Part shown: positions 58,077 to 64,000 of the stretch, piece after piece
Position numbering within the stretch: the stretch's first letter is position 1
Layout: every line of letters starts with the position of its first letter
Assembly (NCBI RefSeq): GCF_027580225.2
Contig: NC_073346.2
Location: forward strand, 6,598,001-6,662,000
Source: Misgurnus anguillicaudatus
Lineage: Eukaryota; Chordata; Actinopteri; Cypriniformes; Cobitidae
DNA: 64,000 nt
Direction of reading: 5' to 3'
Program-made: the position numbers and the translations under genes
Notes under the pieces: model-generated
The model's database searches: none
Told to the model about the DNA's origin: nothing
What the model saw: only the letters and a program-made list of their open reading frames with translations

Positions 58077-58946
58077 AGGGGACATTTCACAAGGCTTTTT
58101 TAAGATGTGAAATAAATCTTTGGTGTCCCCAGAGTACGCATGTGAAGTTTAAGCTCAAAATACCATATAGATAATTTATTATAACATGTTAAAATTGCAG
58201 CCCAGTCTCACGAAATTTCGTAATTTTTTATTCTTTTTTCGTGATATTATCACAAATATTTCCGCGTTTTTTCGTGATCGTATAACAAATTCCTGTTTTC
58301 GTGTGATTATCACGTATTGGTTACTCAACTGCTTTTTACTATTTTCAAACCATTGTCGCTTCGGTTTAGGCCTAGATTTACATAAAATGACATCCCTACC
58401 CTAACCCTAACTCTAACCCTAACGCCAGGCGACATATAAAAAAATAAATCAGAAAAAATAAAATAAACCCATATATAAAGTGATATTCTAATGCAATCAC
58501 TAAATCTAACCCTAAACCGAAGTGACAATGGTTTAAAAATAGGAAAAAGTAGTTGAGTAACCAATACGTGATAGTTACACGAAAACAGGAATTCGTGATA
58601 ATATCACGAAACCTCGTGAGACTGGGTAGTAAAATTGGCACTTTGTAGGTGTGAACAAAAATGTGCCATTTTGGGTGTCATTTTAATGCAAATGAGTTAA
58701 TCTCTGCACTAAATGGCAGTGCCATGGTTGGATAGTGCAGATTAAGGGGCGGTATTATCCCCTTCTGACATCACAGGGGGAGCCAAATTTCAATTACCTA
58801 TTTTTTCCACATGCTTGCAGAGAATGGTTTACCAAAACTAAGTTACTGGATTGATCTTTTACAAATTTTCTAGTTTGATAGAAGCACTGTTGACCCAATT
58901 ATAGCACTTAAACATGGAAAAAGTCAGATTTTCATGATATGTCCCT
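58077..58946. mobile_element. TTAA MITE (AGGGGACATTTCACAAG end), split
   Basis: It begins TTAA-AGGGGACATTTCACAAG (TTAA at 58073-58076). Landmarks TCTTTGGTGTCCCCAGAGTA, AAGGGGCGGTATTATCCCCT and CATGGAAAAAGTCAGATTTT follow, to an end near ATGATATGTCCCTT (the second TTAA is mutated). The left and right halves join across the foldback at 58198-58629. Confidence 0.8.
58198..58629. mobile_element. Foldback element with TCACGAA-word arms and CCCTAA core, nested
   Basis: CAGCCCAGTCTCACGA at the left pairs with TCGTGAGACTGGGTAG at the right. The duplication TAAAATTG is perfect (58190-58197 and 58630-58637). The arms repeat TTCGTGAT/ATCACGAA words. The core holds CCCTAACCCTAACTCTAACC and GCCAGGCGACA and aligns to 49612-50097. 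Minus frames of 79-81 codons are repeats in protein guise. Confidence 0.88.
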
Positions 58947-58949
58947 TGA

Positions 58950-59635
58950 TGGAAGACAGCCGCTCTAAAGCCACACTTTACATTAGCTGGCTACACGTAT
59001 CCCATAATGCATTATGTGCTGTAACACATTAAATAGTGTGTTTAATGTAAAATCTACTAAACTGTGTCTCCTGTTACATAGGTAAAACATGAATGCATTA
59101 ATATAAAGCAATTAGAAATCCCCACAGTGTGCTGTTGTTCACATATCATATGCAGTAAGTATTACAATCAAGGCTAGTTAGCATTTCCTACAGCTATTAG
59201 GGAAATAACATCACAGTACTCGTTTCAGTGAATAAACAGATAAAGCTTGGCTAAGCTGGCTGGATGATCCTGGTGGGTCAGCTGGTTTTCCATCTTAGGT
59301 TGGATTTAAATGTTTATTTAAACTAGGAGTGCATTTCACTTATAACAAAATGTATTCGTATTTTAGTCTAATTATAAAGCAACGTTCTTCTTCCCCCTCA
59401 TACTGTAGCTGTGGCATAAATACAAAGGTCTGTGGATACTTAATAAAAATGACTGTTTTTATATGGCCATACCCAGTATGATGAAAAAATGGGGTTATGA
59501 AAAGCACTAGCTGTATATCCATCTGCATTTGTTTTCCCTCATAAACTAGCTTTTAATGTGTTTCTGTTCACATGGCAAACAACACGGAAAGAATCTGTAA
59601 TGGGGGAAAATAAAGCTCACCATCTAGTAGAATTT
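58950..59635. other. No gene seen
   Basis: AT-rich unique DNA without supported coding or repeat features; the minus frame 59340-59528 is not recognisable. Confidence 0.4.
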
Positions 59636-59639
59636 GATT

Positions 59640-60060
59640 GTTGGTCTCTGAAGGATTAATTAGCTTGTGATGGACGTTCATTTTCAGCCTGGCAGCATTT
59701 TAACTACGAATAAAGGAACTAAGGCATCGGGGGCCTTTTAAGTATGTTTAATATACTTCCCCAGCAGTCGGAGGGATGGGTCAACCTGCAAATCAACCTG
59801 TTTGACCTGCAATTTGCACCAGAGGAGATCGGCAGCAATAAAAGCTAACAAAGTCCCCCTCCATGCTGGCTCTTTATTAGACTGCCTTTATTGCTGTGGA
59901 GCGATGCCTTTGTTAAGGAGGTTTTCTGTTTCCCGGTGTCCCGCGGGGACCGGTAAGCGTGCCGCCTCGCTCGGTTAAAACAGACGTGTGCCGCTCACAT
60001 CACCAGGCTCGGGGACTGCAATGAGCGAGAAAGACAAACTTCAGAGCAGTGACATACTTC
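59640..60060. other. Unique block with strong conserved-element texture
   Basis: Contains AAGGATTAATTAGCTTGTGA (homeodomain TAATTA), GATGGGTCAACCTGCAAATC then TTTGACCTGCAATTTGCA (GGGTCA and TGACCT half-sites, inverted), and CTTTATTGCTGTGGAGCGAT followed by GCCTTTGTTAAGG (SOX-type). It is non-repetitive and non-coding. A CpG cluster at 59930-60000 includes a GGTAAGC donor-like word at about 59951. Confidence 0.4.
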
Positions 60061-60416
60061 AATAACCTCTAAACTTAGCGCAATTTTATACACTAAACTG
60101 TAATGTGGCTTTCTGGAATACTCAATTATGATTGGTCAGTAGCACCATCCAGCTGTCCAAAATCCGAGCTAATCTTTTATATTGCCATGTGGCTCCATTT
60201 GAAAGACCATCAGTGAAACGAAAGATTATTTTGGAGACCAAACCATAGTTAACCAACTTTGATCTGTGATATCAGTTTTAGAGAAGTTATGAGTCTTACA
60301 GATAAAACAGTAACGTATAGTGGGTATGCACGTGACGCCACTGAGTGGCAAAAGACAGAGCGGCAGCATTTGAGTACAGGGTGAAATCAGCGAAAACATG
60401 GTGAAAACGCATCTAA

Positions 60417-60537
60417 ATGGGACAAAGCTGTTGTGCGATAGACTGTACTAACAGATTAACAAGATTTCAGAGCTATCGTTTTACAGACTGCCAAAAAACA
60501 CAGAAAGGAGAAGTAAATTGATCGTTCATGCCAACGT
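60417..60537 (+). pseudogene. THAP-domain exon relic with frameshift
   Basis: ATG at 60417 reads MGQSCCAIDCTNRLTR, the opening of a THAP domain (M-G-x-x-C-C-A-x-x-C-x-N-R). After a one-base shift near 60470 a second frame reads SFYRLPKNTERRSKLI, the FYRxPK motif and basic helix expected next. The first frame ends at a TGA (60519). It ends near ACAG|GTGGGT, possibly the original donor. The remaining zinc ligands and the transposase core are absent. Confidence 0.7.
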
Positions 60538-60583
60538 TCACAGACCACAGGTGGGTTGACAAGTTGCTAGGGTCACTATCAAG

Positions 60584-60952
60584 CAGAGGTTTTACTTTCT
60601 ACTTAAAAGTATTTTTTCAAGTATTTGTATTTAATCCATGTTTTTCTTTGGAAAACATACATTCCAAAGGATATAATCATAATTTTTATTACTCTATTAC
60701 ATTTCATAAATACAAGTTTTGGTTTTACATTTTAATATTTAAGTACATTAACGTGCTTTTACTCAAATAAAAGTACACAATTTTAATGTATTTGGGTATT
60801 AAATAAATTTTAATTTGCAATATTAAAGAATACACAGTATGATTATATGCTTTAGAATGTACTGAAGTAAAATTTTTACCAATACAAACATCCTAATAAA
60901 GCACAGATGCTTGGAAAATGTAACTAACGTAACTAAGTATTGTTCACTTCTG
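60584..60952. mobile_element. Short hAT element (CAGAGGT ends)
   Basis: CAGAGGTTTTACTTTCTACT on the left pairs with AGTATTGTTCACTTCTG on the right. The 8-bp duplication CTATCAAG is perfect (60576-60583 and 60953-60960). The interior is rich in AAGTA/TACTT words. It is 369 bp and non-coding, inserted inside the P-like relic. Confidence 0.88.
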
Positions 60953-61253
60953 CTATCAAGTCCAATTAAATTAGATTTATGCTGATAATAGTCAGTTTTA
61001 CTGGCATTTTTGCAGCAGCTGCTATGAAAACCAGCCATTTTGTTAAACGTTTGCCACTCGACAGGGCGAGTTCTGGCGTGGTCACGTGGAAAAGTGACGT
61101 CAACGCATACCCTCTATTGTCCAAACATAAAGCCAAGGCAGGATCTATGATCTGTGTGCAGATAAAAGTCTTTAAATGTATAAAAGTGTACTGTAATTTC
61201 ACTTTGAATATTAGTAGCGCATGTTTACTTTCGACCCTGTCAGCTGTTACAAC

Positions 61254-63064
61254 CAGTGGCGGCTGGTCACTAGGGGGCGCTGGGGCGCCGCCCCCTTAAA
61301 GCTGGCCAGAGAGGAAAGCTACTTTAACATGTTACCAAAAAGTTAAATATATAGTGCAAATTAATACAAAATAAATTCATTTAGTTGTACTATTTCACTG
61401 TTAGTCATGTTATAATTTATTTAAAACAATTAAAAATCAAAACTGAGTTCGTTGTGTGTGTGTCATGTTTGTGTGTCTGGGGCGCACCCCTAATGAGTGT
61501 CTATGTAGGTCAGGAAAAGGGTAAAAACATGTGACCTAAGGGTGAGCTCTAAGTGGCTGGTTTCGGATCCGCCCTGGGGCGCAGGACTGTGCGCCCCAAA
61601 CACTCCCACTTATGTTGAAAGCGAATCAATATTGCTTTTAATGTTTTTTACCTCCTGTGATTGGATGGTTCGAAGAGTCTCATAACCGCGTTGGAGATTG
61701 CTGTGTTAACTGATAGCTACAGTACAGATCAGTGAAAGCAAGTGAAATATCTTGAGATGAAGGAAAATATGCTTTTATCATTACAAAATCACCCTATACA
61801 AGGTATTTCATTAATGAATAAATAAAGGATTAAGAAGCTTGGATCAGATCGCCCAACGGAGTCAAATTATGGCAGTCTGTGTTCTCCACCACTTCTCATG
61901 GCAAACGGAGTTGGCTAGCTGGATATCATGTAAGTCTTCTTGAGTTTTATTTTTTCCCTGTTTGCTTTTTTAAAGTCTGAATGCGTGATATGCACGACAT
62001 AAACTTTTGTGGCGCGTTTGAGCTTGTGTTGCGTGGACATAATGAGAGCGAGAGCTCATATAATCCGGTATATTTCGTGGCTTGGTCAACTTTGTTGTTA
62101 GTTTTGTTGTTGTACAGTGTTGTAGAGTTTAAAAAGCACCCACGAGAAAACCACTGTTTTTAAGGAAACTTCACGAACCGTGCATATTGAGCTGATGGAC
62201 TGTATGTACTCCCTGTTGTGAGGGAAAAATGTGCTTGTGCTATTGCTATAAAAGCAAAAAAAAAACATACGAGCCTGTGATTAGGCAACTTAAGTGTCTC
62301 TTTTTGTGTGTATTCGGTCGCGTTAAACGAAAAGTCTTTGACGGAGAAAATTTAAGCATCATAAAGAAAAATATGAGCGCCATTTTGGCAGATGCCCATA
62401 CAACTCAACTTGAGAATGTAATTCCTATGTATGTCCAGTTGGTGGCAGTGTGTTGCTCAAACGACGCCCTGGTTTCTAGATATTCTCGCGATATTTTGAT
62501 GCCATACACTGATTGGTCTGCGCATGGCTGCTGAAGTTAAACACTACAGGTCAGGAGCGCTGCAACAAGACGCCTGTCTAAGGTAAAGATACAAAATCTA
62601 ATGACACGAGTCTGCATTAATCTGCCTTCATGCGTTTATTACATAAGATGGTTTCAGATGAGTTTAGTTCAATTCAGATTTTTACATGTTTATTGATATT
62701 TTAATCGCAGTAGTATTTTGTTATTTGATTTGTTCATATTTGCCTGTTCAGCATAAAGTTCCGTGTTTTATTGCCTCCGCTGTCACTGTGAGAAAAAAAA
62801 CATTAATTCATCTGCTTCGTGTGATGGTAAAGTGATGCACGTTCTCCGTTTATCTGTTCTCTAAACAAATGAATAAACACATTTGACTTGTATGCTCGTC
62901 TTGTAAGTTTATGATTAGAAATGGACATGTGAACGAAAATGAAAATAATTAAAACATGAAATGACGGATAATAAATGACTGCGAAGGACTCTTTACAACG
63001 CTGTTTTTCAAAAAAATGACGGAGATTGAAAATGTCTATCGCAACCTCTCTCTCTCTCTCATTG

Positions 63065-63095
<31 letters not shown>

Positions 63096-63323
63096 CTTGC
63101 GTGCGTGCGTGCGTGTGAATGATTACCTTGATATTAGTTAATTACAGATTCATAGTACATTTATTTTTTGCGTTTGGTTTCAACTGTAACATTTTCAGCA
63201 TTAAATGCTAATGATACTCATCACCTGATAAATGGCTATTAAGAGTACTGCATTACTACAGTAAAAGTTTGATTTTTAGTGTGTTTGCGCCCCCAAAAAT
63301 TTTTTTAGCACCAGCCGCCACTG
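61254..63323. mobile_element. hAT element (CAGTGGCGGCTGGT ends), 2.07 kb
   Basis: CAGTGGCGGCTGGTCA on the left and ACCAGCCGCCACTG on the right are inverted, with a perfect 8-bp duplication GTTACAAC (61246-61253 and 63324-63331). Subterminal GGGGCGCCGCCCCC and TTGCGCCCCC words mark the GC-rich ends. Two short plus frames lie inside: 61981-62163 (60 codons, with a hydrophobic LLLVLLLYSVV stretch) and 62229-62534 (101 codons, containing MYVQLVAVCCSNDALVSRYS). Neither has a transposase motif. Confidence 0.88.
63044..63118. repeat. (CT)n / (GT)n / (GCGT)n microsatellite
   Basis: A CT run (63044-63061), a short spacer, a GT run (63070-63096) and a TGCG/GTGC run to 63116, inside the hAT element. 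Confidence 0.9.
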
Positions 63324-63331
63324 GTTACAAC

Positions 63332-63907
63332 ACAACAATTAAATGATTTTTCTGTGTTACACCTGTTTTTAGTAAATACACATGACTCTGACCTTGTTAA
63401 TATCTTAACTGCAAACATATTTTGTCTTTTATCTTTGCAAAAAATAATTAAATTACATTTTCATTTTAAATTTCAGTTTCAACAAATGTTAAAAAAGCAA
63501 CCTGACCGTACAAACTTTAATTGTTGAGAAAAAAATAACAATATAAAAAATTAAATTGGCATAATATACATTTTCAAACCAAATGCTACAATATTAGCAA
63601 CGGGACAGACTTTCGTCCCGACAAGAAGTCCTGACAATTAAAGCAAATTTACTTTTATTTTGAAAACTCTGAGAAGTCAAACTTCAGGATGTGTTAAAGC
63701 ACTAAATAACCTGTAGATTGACCAGTTCTGTAACACATGAAACCAGAAACAGAACGTGTTATTAGAAAAAAATTAGCTCAAAGAATTTACTTACAATGGT
63801 CGAAAACACCTTTCCAGACCTATCTGCGGGAAAATATGACAGAATAGTGCAATATTTGGCAGCTCCGTCAAGGGGTGCGTGCTAAAGAAATTGTTATAGA
63901 GGGTATG
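63332..63907. other. No supported gene
   Basis: AT-rich DNA continuous with 61117-61245 once the hAT is removed. A 29-codon frame from ATG 63797 (MVENTFPDLSAGKYDRIVQY) is noted but too short to call. It lies just outside the P-like end at 63908 and could belong to an older element. Confidence 0.35.
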
Positions 63908-64000
63908 CATTGACGTCACTTTTACACGTGACCACGCAAGAGCTCGCCCGATTGAGTGGCAAAACATTCAACAAAATGGCTGGTTTTCATAGCTGCTGCG
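63908..64000 (-). mobile_element. Second P-like element end, cut by the window edge
   Basis: ATAGAGGGTATGCATTGACG to the window end matches the reverse complement of 61000-61116 closely (including GTGACCACGC, GAGCTCGCCC and ACAAAATGGCTGGTTTTCAT). It is therefore the 3' end of a copy in the opposite orientation, continuing beyond 64000. Confidence 0.75.

Larger units (their letters stand above)
60317..61116 (+). mobile_element. P-like (THAP) transposon relic
   Basis: Left ATAGTGGGTATGCACGTGAC and a right end whose reverse complement is ATAGAGGGTATGCGTTGACG are inverted. A GAGTGGCAAA word lies inside both ends. The interior begins with a THAP exon (60417) about 100 bp from the left end and is then mostly deleted. 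It is split by the hAT at 60584-60952. A second, oppositely placed end of the same family starts at 63908. Confidence 0.65.

Noticed and set aside
58325..58641. Overlapping minus-strand frames with LGLELGLG and VRVRVR runs
   Set aside because: They are the CCCTAA-type core of a foldback element read as protein.

Overview
This window looks like nuclear DNA from a cyprinid-type teleost (zebrafish or carp relative). The base composition is AT-rich, there are long (CT)n, (CA)n and (TA)n microsatellites, and many interspersed repeats resemble families I know from zebrafish and carp: TTAA-flanked TIR elements, hAT elements with 8-bp duplications, PIF/Harbinger ends, an L2 LINE tail and a tRNA-derived SINE. 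There is no bacterial gene organisation, and no host protein-coding gene can be called with confidence. Most reading frames over 60 codons are chance frames or pieces of transposon coding sequence.

Layout. At 1-15.8 kb is a dense nest of DNA transposons: a hAT at 1103-4059 containing a TTAA/piggyBac-like element, a second copy of that TTAA class at 8.6-10.3 kb split by a long palindromic foldback, and a hAT-like element at 14.07-15.83 kb holding two further insertions. It also has a Gypsy-like remnant, an R2-type (restriction-like endonuclease) LINE relic, a SINE and an LTR-like block. At 16.5-19 kb is the best candidate for host gene edges in the left half: CpG-bearing, ETS-like sequence with splice-donor-like sites, and a 39-bp minisatellite. 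At 19.5-27.5 kb are more nested TTAA and hAT elements. At 28-30.5 kb the sequence is mostly unique. At 31.3-33.7 kb two LINE fragments lie tail to tail. At 35.4-45.7 kb are TTAA elements, a block with many consensus splice donors, and two PIF/Harbinger relics that keep only accessory DNA-binding exons (Myb/SANT-like and MADF). At 46-52 kb is unique sequence plus five TIR or foldback elements and a second SINE. At 52-54 kb an older open frame is split by a hAT that itself contains a hAT. At 56-60 kb is CpG-rich promoter-like sequence followed by stretches that read like conserved regulatory DNA. At 60-64 kb is a P-like (THAP) relic, two hAT insertions and a second partial P-like end.

The main biological content is layered transposition, with target duplications clear enough to order many events. 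The most interesting structural signal is a set of foldback elements that appear to share a plan: terminal repeats, arms made of a family-specific short palindromic word, and a telomere-like CCCTAA-rich core.

Host regulatory and exon calls here are inferences from sequence texture and splice consensus only.
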